A DNA stretch of 15,630 nucleotides from Alphaproteobacteria bacterium. GTDB taxonomy: Bacteria; Pseudomonadota; Alphaproteobacteria; Rhizobiales; Xanthobacteraceae. Of this stretch, positions 1 through 6,784 are shown piece after piece. The first letter of the stretch is position 1; each line of letters starts with the position of its first letter. The stretch covers positions 10,330-25,959 of the forward strand of contig VAZQ01000164.1 of the NCBI GenBank assembly GCA_005883115.1, given 5' to 3'. The position numbers were made by a program, and so were the translations under genes. Under the pieces are notes generated by a model that was not told the DNA's origin, searched no databases, and saw nothing but the letters and a program-made list of their open reading frames with translations.

Positions 1-842
1 CGCTCGATGAGACAACGCCGCTCCGGTGTGAGACGCTCTTGATAGGACGCAAACACGCGCCGCTCATCTACTCGATGCTGCGCATCGTCGCCCTTTCGGG
101 TGAAATGATAAATGAGCGGCGGTCTGTCCTCGACCCGCGCCTGGTTGTCCTTCACCAAGTGCGGGAAATTGTCGTCTTGTTCCAGATGCGCGACCGCCTT
201 GGAAACGATGGCGGAAAGCTTTTGTCTGAGGGAGCGGTCCTCAACGCGCTCGATTTCTCGCGCCAAATCAATCCTGCTGTGCCAAATTTCGAGCGGTGAC
301 AATTTGGCGAGAACGCGAATTCGGCTTCGATATGCTTCGACTGCCGCCGCTGCGATCGCGCGCGCGCGGCTCTTCGGGAGCTTCGCCGCAAGCGCGGCAA
401 CCGCGACGCTCGCGACCAAGCGCTTTAGGTCGACTGTGAAATCGATCCCTGCAAGTGTTTCGTCGAAGTCGTTGATGTCGAAAACGATGTTCTCCTCGGG
501 GGTCTCAAATGCCCCGAAGTTCAAGAGATGACAGTCGCCACAAGCCTGGACCGCAATGCCTGCCCGCGCTTGATATTTGAGATCCTCCGCCATCACCGCT
601 GCCGCGCCGCGCAGGAATGCGAAGGGGCTAACAAGCATGCGCTCGTAGCGGACAGGCACCAGCTCCGGCACGCGGCTGCGATCGGCCGCGGCCAGGATAG
701 CAACCGGATCGCGAGCGGCAGACCCAAGCAAGTCGGCATGTCGTTCGCGCGGAACCTTTTTGCGCAGACGCTTGCCATGGCGGTAGCGCTCGGCGCGCGG
801 CCCCCACGGGGATTGGCTTATCTGGCCTCGCACGTATAGCAT
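1..842 (-). CDS. DUF2252 family protein, C-terminus cut by window edge
   Basis: Translating the minus strand from ATG at 842 gives an open frame of 280 codons that runs off the left edge, so the C-terminus is missing. The frame carries the DUF2252 signatures: a basic N-terminal segment (residues ~20-40, KRLRKKVPRERHADLL), then RYERMLVSPFAFLRGAA (~65-81), CGDCHLLNFG (101-110) and FDINDFDET (121-129). The family has no settled function. The last two motifs resemble the catalytic loop (HGDxxxxN) and metal-binding DFD/DFG element of aminoglycoside/choline-kinase-like enzymes, so ATP-dependent phosphotransfer is a reasonable inference. No signal peptide is seen, so it is probably cytoplasmic. Family members are usually about 400 residues or more, so roughly a third is lost. 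Stop codons TGA and TAG lie just upstream in frame, which fixes the ATG as the first possible methionine start. The VOC gene ends only 35 bp upstream on the same strand, so the two may be co-transcribed. Confidence 0.9.
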   Translation of the reverse strand, partial: MLYVRGQISQSPWGPRAERYRHGKRLRKKVPRERHADLLGSAARDPVAILAAADRSRVPELVPVRYERMLVSPFAFLRGAAAVMAEDLKYQARAGIAVQACGDCHLLNFGAFETPEENIVFDINDFDETLAGIDFTVDLKRLVASVAVAALAAKLPKSRARAIAAAAVEAYRSRIRVLAKLSPLEIWHSRIDLAREIERVEDRSLRQKLSAIVSKAVAHLEQDDNFPHLVKDNQARVEDRPPLIYHFTRKGDDAQHRVDERRVFASYQERLTPERRCLIE

Positions 843-877
843 TCAAAAGACCTATCAACACTCGCGCGGACGCGCAG

Positions 878-1240
878 CTAGGCCGTCAATACCTCGAGCA
901 CGTGCCCATTCGGGTCATGGAAATAAAAACCGCGTCCGCCGCGACGGTGATTAATCTTCATATCGTCGAGGGCGCGGGGTCCACTGCCATAAACAATTCC
1001 CTCGCTGCGGACGCGCTCAAAGATCTCATCGAACTCTGTCTCGTCAACTTTGAAAGCGTAGTGGTGGCTTTCGAAGTTCGTGTCGTTGTCGAAATCGAGG
1101 GTCAGCGTCTCATTGATGCGCAGGGGCGCGAAATGCGAGTGAGCACCCTCGTACTGCAAACCGAGGACTCGGGCGAGAAAGCGTGCGGATGCTTCCTTGT
1201 CATGCGCCGGGACGATTGTATGGTCCAGCACAATTGCCAT
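878..1240 (-). CDS. VOC (glyoxalase/bleomycin-resistance fold) family protein
   Basis: This is a 120-residue protein with one vicinal-oxygen-chelate unit. It opens with LDHTIV (candidate metal ligand H7), has ESHHYAF in the middle (H59/H60) and ends with FHDPNGHVLEVLT (E116). Histidine, histidine and glutamate at these places are the usual metal ligands of the superfamily, which includes lyases, isomerases, ring-cleavage dioxygenases and antibiotic-binding proteins. VOC proteins of this size normally act as homodimers in the cytoplasm. The substrate cannot be told from sequence. An in-frame GTG at 1246 would add two residues, but it lies inside the Shine-Dalgarno sequence, so the ATG at 1240 is preferred. 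The gene sits 35 bp upstream of the DUF2252 gene on the same strand. Confidence 0.88.
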   Translation of the reverse strand: MAIVLDHTIVPAHDKEASARFLARVLGLQYEGAHSHFAPLRINETLTLDFDNDTNFESHHYAFKVDETEFDEIFERVRSEGIVYGSGPRALDDMKINHRRGGRGFYFHDPNGHVLEVLTA

Positions 1241-1245
1241 CGGCA

Positions 1246-1251
1246 CCTCCT
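1246..1251 (-). promoter_or_regulatory. Strong Shine-Dalgarno site of the VOC gene
   Basis: The minus strand reads AGGAGG here, followed by TGCCG and ATG at 1240, a 5-nt spacing. This is a full-consensus ribosome binding site. It decides the start codon, because the alternative GTG (1246-1244) would overlap it. Confidence 0.8.
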
Positions 1252-1356
1252 AAAATTGACGCCCGTCAGATCACATAGGATGCTGCAGCGTCAGTTTTAA
1301 GGTCCAGCGAGGCATGACTCGCCGCTTACAGCCGCGGCCACTAGGTCTTGGACGGC

Positions 1357-1671
1357 TCAACGGTAATGGATTGTGATCGTGGTCACTTGGTCGCCGGCGT
1401 GGCGGTCCACGAATCCCAGGAAGGATGAGAGCAGTTTGCGCTCATCCTCAGGCGTAGAGGCGCGAACCTTGGCAGTGACCCGCTCGGACGCGTCACGGTT
1501 GAGCTGAAGCGTACCCTTGAACTTCTTGTGCTTCCATCGGGCGGCGCGCTGGCTCGTGCGCCCGACTCGCACGTAGGTTCCACGACCGCTTTTCCGGATT
1601 GCCGCCTCCTTGGCGACGAGCGTGCCGTAAAGGCGCGTCCGAGCGCGCGGAACAATCTCGACGATTTTCAT
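1357..1671 (-). CDS. Hypothetical basic 104-residue protein
   Basis: I do not recognise a named family. The protein starts MKIVEIVPRARTRLYG and is rich in lysine and arginine in its first two thirds (for example RKSGRG around residue 28 and RWKHKKFKG around 45). It ends in an alternating hydrophobic stretch, DQVTTITIHYR, typical of a terminal beta strand. A helix-like segment (PEDERKLLSSFLGFVDRH) precedes this. There is no signal peptide or membrane segment. The frame stays open upstream to a GTG at 1743, but the ATG at 1671 is preferred because a purine-rich AGGGGG lies 5 nt before it and the upstream translation looks non-coding. It is divergent from the nuclease-fold gene, with 145 bp between the starts. 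A small nucleic-acid-binding role would fit the charge, but that is only inference. Confidence 0.65.
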   Translation of the reverse strand: MKIVEIVPRARTRLYGTLVAKEAAIRKSGRGTYVRVGRTSQRAARWKHKKFKGTLQLNRDASERVTAKVRASTPEDERKLLSSFLGFVDRHAGDQVTTITIHYR

Positions 1672-1816
1672 GGAAACCCCCTGCCTCGCTCGAATTGCGG
1701 GCGAAATATACAACGATGAGCCCCGCCGGCACCACCAGGACAACTCGGCCGACGACCCCGCACACGAGGGTCAGCACCGCCGCAGTGCCGCCCCATTCCG
1801 ACGCTTTCGTTGCTCC

Positions 1817-2653
1817 ATGAGCCGGCGCTGGGACGTCGCGCTTGCGCGGTTTTGCTGCCTTTGGTGCATCGTTCTGCCGACGGCCGGGGCGCGCGCGGAA
1901 GGCGGGATGTTGAACGCCTGCCGGTCTGAGGCCGTTGCCATCGGAAAGGTTCGCGCAATCACCGACGGGCGCAGTTTCGTCTTGGAAGACGGGCGCGAGA
2001 TTCGTCTGGCGGGGATTGAGGTTCCGCTCCCGCCCAGCGCCGACGAAGCCGGGCCTCGGACCGAGGCTGCTCTTGCGGCTCGCAAAGCACTGGAAACAGT
2101 GCTCGCGGATCAGACGGTGGAGCTGTATCACACCGCTGCGTCTGTCGACCGGTACGGCCGCACGATCGCACTGGCCTATCTCGTGGCCCACCGTGCGCGC
2201 CCCTCGGTTGCACACGAGATGTTGGCAAGGGGGTTCGCGCGCGTTTCAGCCCATGTCGGCGATCGGTCCTGCGCCGAAGAGTTTTGGGCGCAAGAGCGGG
2301 CGGCGCGCCAGGCCAAGCTTGGCCTGTGGAGCGAACCGTACTATGTCATCCTCGCGGCCGACAGCGGGGCCGAACTCTCGGCCGAGCGCGGCCGTTTCAC
2401 CGTGGCGGAAGGAAAGGTGTGGTCGGTCCGCGAGAGCGCAGGCACGATTTACATCAATTTCGGACGACGGTGGGCAGAGGCGCTCACCGTCACGATTTCG
2501 AAGCACGACGAGGGTGCCTTCGCCGCTGCCGGAGTAGCGCCGAAACGGCTCGAAAAGCGGCGTGTTCGAGTACGTGGATGGATCGAGGAGCGTGCCGGCC
2601 CCAGAATCGGGGCTACCCGTCCGGAGCAGATCGAGATCGTCGAGAGCAACTGA
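1817..2653 (+). CDS. Exported staphylococcal-nuclease-fold (thermonuclease-like) protein with degenerate active site
   Basis: This is a 278-residue protein. Residues 1-28 form a signal peptide with a likely cleavage after ARA. Residues ~40-172 follow the SNase fold: KVRAITDGRSFVL, IRLAGIEVPLPP, DRYGR and LARGFARVS all align with Staphylococcus nuclease. Of the classical catalytic residues, Arg35 (R63) and Arg87 (R115) are kept. Asp21 is R52, Asp40 is E68, Thr41 is V69 and Glu43 is L71, so the Ca2+ site and general base appear lost. Residues ~190-278 look like a second OB-type domain (GKVWSV, RVRVRGW, EQIEIV). The protein probably binds a ligand or nucleic acid in the periplasm rather than cutting it. 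The ATG at 1817 was chosen because it starts the signal peptide; an upstream in-frame ATG at 1670 would bury it. No good Shine-Dalgarno is seen. The M48 gene follows after 16 bp. Confidence 0.85.
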   Translation: MSRRWDVALARFCCLWCIVLPTAGARAEGGMLNACRSEAVAIGKVRAITDGRSFVLEDGREIRLAGIEVPLPPSADEAGPRTEAALAARKALETVLADQTVELYHTAASVDRYGRTIALAYLVAHRARPSVAHEMLARGFARVSAHVGDRSCAEEFWAQERAARQAKLGLWSEPYYVILAADSGAELSAERGRFTVAEGKVWSVRESAGTIYINFGRRWAEALTVTISKHDEGAFAAAGVAPKRLEKRRVRVRGWIEERAGPRIGATRPEQIEIVESN

Positions 2654-2669
2654 CGGACCTGACGCTATC

Positions 2670-4169
2670 ATGCATGCCTCATCGGGACAGCGCGACGTTC
2701 TCTCCGCCACATGGACGGGGACCACGCTTTTTGCCGTGCTTGCTCTCGTCCTCGCGGGCTGCAGCTCGTCCCTGCTTACCGCCGGAGCACCACCTGGCTC
2801 ACTTCCGGAAGCACCGCGCCAGGTCCAGCCACAGCAGCAAAGTCCGGCGCCGAACTCGCGCGAGCATCAACGCATTCTCGCCGCCTACAACGGCGCTTAC
2901 GAGGATCCCAAGCTCGAAGGACTTCTTAATCAGGTCGTCGCAAGCCTGGTTGCGGCATCGGAGCAGCCGGAGGTGCAGTATCGCGTCACCATCCTCAACT
3001 CGGCGTCGATCAATGCCTTTGCGCTACCGAGCGGTCAGCTCTACGTGACGCGCGGTTTGATCGCGCTGGCCGACGACACCTCCGAACTCGCGTCCGTTCT
3101 ATCTCATGAAATGTCCCACGTGATCGCGCGCCATGCCGCCATGCGCGAGGACCAGGCGCGTCAAGTGGCACTGGTAAGCCGCGTGGTCCAGGATGTGTTG
3201 AGCGATCCGGAAACGGGAGCGCTGGCGCTCGCGAAATCGAAGATCGCGCTGGCCAGCTTCTCACGTGCTCAGGAATTCGAGGCGGACGGCATCGGGATCG
3301 GCATCGCCACGCGCGCTGGCTATGATGCGTACGGCGCGGTGCGCTTTCTCACCTCGATGGGTCGCAACGCCGAGCTGAAATCCAGCCCGGGGCAGTTGCA
3401 CATCGATCCGCGCGCCCCAGATTTCCTCTCGTCCCATCCGGCCACCCCTGAGCGGATCAAGAACGCGCAAGCCAATGCCCGCCAGTTCAACGCACCCGGC
3501 GCCGGCGAGCACGACAAAGCGACCTACCTCGCCGGAATCGATGGCCTGGTGTACGGCGAAGATCCGAGCGAGGGCTTCGTGCGCGGCCGCCGTTTCCTGC
3601 ACCCCAAGCTTGGCTTCACCTTCCTGGCACCTGAGGGTTTCACACTCGACAATACGGCGCAGGCGGTTCTCGGGGTCAAAGAGAGCGGCGGCCAAGCTTT
3701 GCGGCTCGATGTGGTACGCGTGCCGGCCGAGCAGCCGCTCGCCGAATACCTCAACTCCGGTTGGATCGAGAACATCGATCCAAAGAGCGTCGAAGCGGTC
3801 GTCATCAATGGGTTACCGGCAGCGACCGCGACAGCCAAAGGCGATCAATGGGTGTTTCGGCTGTATGCGGTGCGGTTCGGCAGTGATGTCTATCGCTTTA
3901 TCTTCGCCTCGAAGCGCACCACAGCGGAGATCGATCGCGCTTTTCGCGAATCGGTCGGCACCTTCCGCCGCATGACGGTCGCGGAAAGCCAGGCGGCAAA
4001 GCCGCTGCACATCAGGATCGTCACGGTTGGGCCGAATGACACGGTTGAGCGCCTCGCGGGTCGCATGGCGATCGCCGACCGCGCGGTCGAACGCTTTCGC
4101 GTGCTCAATGGCCTTGGCCCCGGCGAGCGCGTGAGCCCCGGCGATCAGGTCAAGCTCGTGGTCGAGTGA
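2670..4169 (+). CDS. M48 family metalloprotease, lipoprotein, with LysM-like C-terminal domain
   Basis: This is a 499-residue protein. The N-terminal hydrophobic segment ends in the lipobox LVLAGC with Cys31, so it is a predicted lipoprotein; the following Ser residues do not show an Asp retention signal. After a Pro/Gln-rich linker comes the peptidase domain, with the zinc motif HEMSH (H146, E147, H150) and the downstream EFEAD motif (~201-206) that supplies the third ligand and stabilising Asp. The order matches BepA/LoiP-type M48 proteins, which degrade or assist misfolded outer-membrane proteins. A middle domain of unknown function follows. The last ~50 residues (VGPNDTVERLAGRM, then VLNGLGPGERVSPGDQVKLV) resemble a LysM peptidoglycan-binding unit. 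The frame is open upstream to 2562, but the ATG at 2670 precedes the signal sequence. It lies 16 bp after the nuclease-fold gene, a probable operon. Confidence 0.93.
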   Translation: MHASSGQRDVLSATWTGTTLFAVLALVLAGCSSSLLTAGAPPGSLPEAPRQVQPQQQSPAPNSREHQRILAAYNGAYEDPKLEGLLNQVVASLVAASEQPEVQYRVTILNSASINAFALPSGQLYVTRGLIALADDTSELASVLSHEMSHVIARHAAMREDQARQVALVSRVVQDVLSDPETGALALAKSKIALASFSRAQEFEADGIGIGIATRAGYDAYGAVRFLTSMGRNAELKSSPGQLHIDPRAPDFLSSHPATPERIKNAQANARQFNAPGAGEHDKATYLAGIDGLVYGEDPSEGFVRGRRFLHPKLGFTFLAPEGFTLDNTAQAVLGVKESGGQALRLDVVRVPAEQPLAEYLNSGWIENIDPKSVEAVVINGLPAATATAKGDQWVFRLYAVRFGSDVYRFIFASKRTTAEIDRAFRESVGTFRRMTVAESQAAKPLHIRIVTVGPNDTVERLAGRMAIADRAVERFRVLNGLGPGERVSPGDQVKLVVE

Positions 4170-4314
4170 GCCACCTTAATACTTGGGCTTACTCCACCTG
4201 TATTCCGAGTGCGCTAACCGGAGCGCCGATCAGATTTAGCGCCATTCCAGCTCGTTCCCGCGCCTAGCCTTTCCTCCCGTTCGGCGCCATCATCGCCGCA
4301 GCGTGAAACGTTGC

Positions 4315-4320
4315 GAGGTG
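4315..4320 (+). promoter_or_regulatory. Shine-Dalgarno site deciding the start of the dehydrogenase gene
   Basis: The plus strand reads GAGGTG, then AACGC and ATG at 4326, a 5-nt spacing. This favours the ATG over an in-frame TTG at 4311 that overlaps the site. Confidence 0.6.
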
Positions 4321-4325
4321 AACGC

Positions 4326-5207
4326 ATGAACGTTGGTTTCGTGGGGCTCGGCGCGATGGGCTCCGGCATCGTCGGCCGGCTCATGGCCGCAGGCCACGTG
4401 GTGACGGGCTGGAACCGAAGCAAGCCCAAGACCGAGCCCCTCGCCGCTTGTGGCATGCGCGTTGCACCGACGCCCCGTGCGGTCGCTGCCGCCTCGGAGA
4501 TCGTGTTCTCGATCGTGACCGACGCGCCGGCAGTCAAGGCAATTGCGCTCGGTAGCGACGGCATCATCGCGGGCCTGAAACCCGGCGGAATTTATGCGGA
4601 CATGAGTACGATTGCACCGGACGCGAGCCGAGCGATCTCTGCCGAATTCGCTACGCAGGGCCTCGTCATGCTTGATGCGCCGATCTCGGGCAGTCCAGTG
4701 ACACTGGCCCAAGGGAGCGCTGCGCTCATGGTGGGCGGGGACAGGGGCGCTTTCGAGCGCATCGAGCCGGTGCTGCGCGCAATCGGGCCAAAAGTTACCT
4801 ATGTGGGAAGCAGCGGCCTAGCGGTGCAGATGAAGATTGCGGTCAACTTGCTGCTCATGGTGGAGGTGATCGCTTTCGGCGAAGCGGTGGCACTTGCCGA
4901 AAAAGGCGGTATCACGCGAGAGATCGCGGTCGATGCCATCCTTAAGAGCGTTGCCGCCTCGCCCGTGCTGGCCTACCGCGGGCCCTTCATACTGGATGGA
5001 AAGATGCCGGCCACCCCGCTCGCCGATGTCACGCTGCAGCAGAAGGACATGCTGCTCGCGCTCGAACTCGGCCGTAACCTCGGCAGCCCCGTGCCGCTCG
5101 CAGCGGCCGCTAACGAAATCATGAATGCTTGCCGCGGGCTGGGACTCGAACACCGCGATTTCGTGACCGCGCACGAAGTCTATCGCCGTCTTGGAGGCCA
5201 ACCCTAA
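4326..5207 (+). CDS. NAD(P)-dependent beta-hydroxyacid dehydrogenase (3-hydroxyisobutyrate dehydrogenase-like)
   Basis: This is a 293-residue protein of normal length for the family. It begins with the Rossmann motif VGFVGLGAMGSGI (GxGxxG at 7-12) and NRS at ~30-32, a sign that NADP may be accepted. DAPISGSP (~118-124) is the substrate-binding element, with SGS where most members have SGG. GLAVQMKIAVN holds the catalytic lysine K170 and N174 in the GxxxKxxxN pattern. The C-terminal helical domain is complete. Such enzymes oxidise beta-hydroxy acids (3-hydroxyisobutyrate, tartronate semialdehyde, 6-phosphogluconate relatives) or reduce the matching semialdehydes in the cytoplasm. The exact substrate is not readable. 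It is the first of four plus-strand genes that look catabolic, but the 293-bp gap to the cupin argues against a single tight operon. Confidence 0.92.
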   Translation: MNVGFVGLGAMGSGIVGRLMAAGHVVTGWNRSKPKTEPLAACGMRVAPTPRAVAAASEIVFSIVTDAPAVKAIALGSDGIIAGLKPGGIYADMSTIAPDASRAISAEFATQGLVMLDAPISGSPVTLAQGSAALMVGGDRGAFERIEPVLRAIGPKVTYVGSSGLAVQMKIAVNLLLMVEVIAFGEAVALAEKGGITREIAVDAILKSVAASPVLAYRGPFILDGKMPATPLADVTLQQKDMLLALELGRNLGSPVPLAAAANEIMNACRGLGLEHRDFVTAHEVYRRLGGQP

Positions 5208-5500
5208 CGCTGCGCGCGAACGCCTGCGGCCTGGGCCCGCGCAGCCTCCGAAGTTGTTCGCAATGGCCAATGGCCAGGCACATAGACAGCGACACGCCAA
5301 CCGCCGTAGCCTGTTGTGGGCTAAGGGCGCCAGAACTCCGATCTCCCACATGAACGTCGTTAGTCGGAAGCCCCGACGTTCCCAGATCGGGGCTGACTCT
5401 TTCTCCGCCGAACGCACGGGCCAACGAATAGGCTCCATTCGGCCAAGACAAACGAATCGGCAAAAGCGCAACACGGGTCGGGAGATGGCGGAGAGCGATC
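5208..5500 (+). other. Gap of about 290 bp between dehydrogenase and cupin genes, no convincing gene
   Basis: Open frames cross this stretch on both strands, but none shows a recognisable domain, a start with a ribosome site or credible composition. The only structure I see is a perfect 8-bp inverted repeat at 5369-5394, listed separately. A promoter for the cupin and hydratase genes is expected here, but I could not identify a clear -35/-10 pair. Confidence 0.5.
5369..5394 (+). terminator. Hairpin, possible terminator of the dehydrogenase gene
   Basis: AGCCCCGA (5369-5376) pairs perfectly with TCGGGGCT (5387-5394) around a 10-nt loop. GACTCTTTCTC follows, which is only weakly T-rich. It lies 160 bp after the dehydrogenase stop. 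A weak terminator, a leader structure of the cupin gene or a protein-binding palindrome are all possible. Confidence 0.35.
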
Positions 5501-5962
5501 GTGAAGCAGGCCAAGCGAAAAGCCAAACCAAAGCTTCCCTCTCGCGCCGCGGCGGCAAGCGCCGCAAAAATGTATCGTACCAACGTGCAGAACGTGCCGA
5601 CCGTCACGCGCCTCAAGCGCAAGGACGGCTGGGTCGACATGCAGGTGCAATTCCTAATCGATAAGGCGTCCGCCGACGCTGACCATGTAGTCGGGTGGAC
5701 CGTTCTCAAGCCGGGAGCACGGCACGAACGGCACCGGCATCACAATTGTGATGAGTTCTTCATCGTACTCAAAGGCCACGGGCACATCTATACCGAAGAA
5801 GGCGAGGTCCCGTCGGTCGAGGGCGATATAGTGTATTCGCCCCGGACCTGCTGGCACGGCTTCAACAACACCTCGAAAAAGGACGTCGTGTTGGTGTGGG
5901 GGTGGATGGGCGCCGGGTCGATCGAGGCCTCGGGCTACGAAGTGACGGGACGGAACCGTTGA
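5501..5962 (+). CDS. Single-domain cupin protein
   Basis: This is a 153-residue protein if read from GTG at 5501. It carries both cupin motifs. Motif 1 is in HERHRHHNCDEFF, with H78, H80 and E85 as metal ligands. Motif 2 is in GDIVYSPRTCWHGFNN, with H119. Cupins of this size are cytoplasmic metal-dependent isomerases, dioxygenases or sugar/acid-binding proteins, and the role cannot be fixed here. GGAG at 5490-5493, 7 nt before the GTG, supports that start and gives a lysine-rich N-terminus. The ATG at 5570 (MYRTNVQ) would give 130 residues and begins just before the conserved part, but has no ribosome site. The hydratase gene follows after 44 bp, so the two are probably co-transcribed. Confidence 0.85.
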   Translation: MKQAKRKAKPKLPSRAAAASAAKMYRTNVQNVPTVTRLKRKDGWVDMQVQFLIDKASADADHVVGWTVLKPGARHERHRHHNCDEFFIVLKGHGHIYTEEGEVPSVEGDIVYSPRTCWHGFNNTSKKDVVLVWGWMGAGSIEASGYEVTGRNR

Positions 5963-6006
5963 CCGCTTCACGAGCCGCTAACCCAAGGAACGAGAGACAT
6001 TACGCC

Positions 6007-6714
6007 ATGAAGCTGTGGGAGGATGCGCGCGTGGTACGCGGCATGCGGGCGCAGCTCGAGGTACGCCGTGCTCGTCTCGCGAGTGGGGATGCTCCACTAG
6101 GGTGGAAGGTCGGGTTCGCTGCGCCTGAGATGCTCAAGCAGCTCGATATCAGTGGACCGCTGGTAGGCTTCCTGACGCGAAATGCACTCGTCCAATCCGG
6201 AGCAAGCGTCTCACTCGCCGGCTGGGCGAAGCCTGTGGCTGAACCAGAAATCGCTGTCCATGTTACCCACGACGTTTCGGCCGGCGCCGACCGCGACACT
6301 GCCAACGTCGCGATTGGGGGGATCTCCCCGGCAATAGAGATGGTGGACCTCACCGAGCCGCCGGAGGACCCGGAGCGAATTCTAGGCGGCAATATTTATC
6401 AGCGGCACGTTGTGCTCTCTGGCGACGCACCGGCGCGCACGGGCAGTACATCGGACGACGTCGTATGCCGAATCCTCCGGCGCGGCACTGAGTTCGTGCG
6501 CACCAGCAATCCGCAGGCCAACACCGGCAATTGGGTGGATATCGTGCGGCACGTCGCGGATGTGCTGGCGGCTTTCGGCGAACGACTGCGTGGGGGAGAA
6601 ATTATTATCACCGGCTCGGTGGTGGCGCCGCTTGTGATCGAGCCCGAGGAAGATACGATTGCATTCGAGCTTGATCCCGTCGGTGGCGTCGAGGTTCGTT
6701 TTTCCGGCCGGTGA
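6007..6714 (+). CDS. 2-keto-4-pentenoate hydratase-like protein (FAH/MhpD superfamily)
   Basis: This is a 235-residue protein, slightly shorter than typical MhpD (about 260-270). The family's key residues are present at the expected spacing: the lysine in LGWKVGF (K34), the acidic pair in EPEIAVH (E79, E81) and E111 in ISPAIEMVD. These bind a divalent metal and the 2-keto acid. Relatives hydrate 2-hydroxypenta-2,4-dienoate in meta-cleavage pathways, or decarboxylate oxalocrotonate. The NIYQRHVVLSG stretch (129-139) corresponds to the conserved substrate-side segment of the fold. The ATG at 6007 has purine-rich AAGGAACGAGAGA upstream. The frame is open back to 5896, inside the cupin gene, which does not support an earlier start. 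Position between cupin, Bug protein and UbiD decarboxylase suggests a role in degrading an aromatic or dienoic acid. Confidence 0.85.
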   Translation: MKLWEDARVVRGMRAQLEVRRARLASGDAPLGWKVGFAAPEMLKQLDISGPLVGFLTRNALVQSGASVSLAGWAKPVAEPEIAVHVTHDVSAGADRDTANVAIGGISPAIEMVDLTEPPEDPERILGGNIYQRHVVLSGDAPARTGSTSDDVVCRILRRGTEFVRTSNPQANTGNWVDIVRHVADVLAAFGERLRGGEIIITGSVVAPLVIEPEEDTIAFELDPVGGVEVRFSGR

Positions 6715-6784
6715 AAGGACGGTTGCGTGCCGAGGCGAAGTGAGTAGCCTCCCTGCATCGACTCCCCGATCAGGACCTTGAGAT

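Noticed and set aside
1705..1710. TATATT as a -10 element for the 104-residue gene
   Set aside because: No acceptable -35 lies 16-18 nt upstream, and the site is only about 35 nt from the start codon.
1493..2215. Long minus-strand frame including a hydrophobic stretch at about 1700-1790 that looks like a membrane segment
   Set aside because: It lies antisense to the nuclease-fold gene and then runs into the 104-residue gene in another frame. It shows no family motifs, and the hydrophobic stretch comes from GC-rich Val/Gly/Leu codons.
4818..5709. Minus-strand frames antisense to the dehydrogenase and cupin genes
   Set aside because: They overlap well-supported genes, have no recognisable domains, and are rich in Arg, Ala and Leu as expected for shadow frames in high-G+C DNA.
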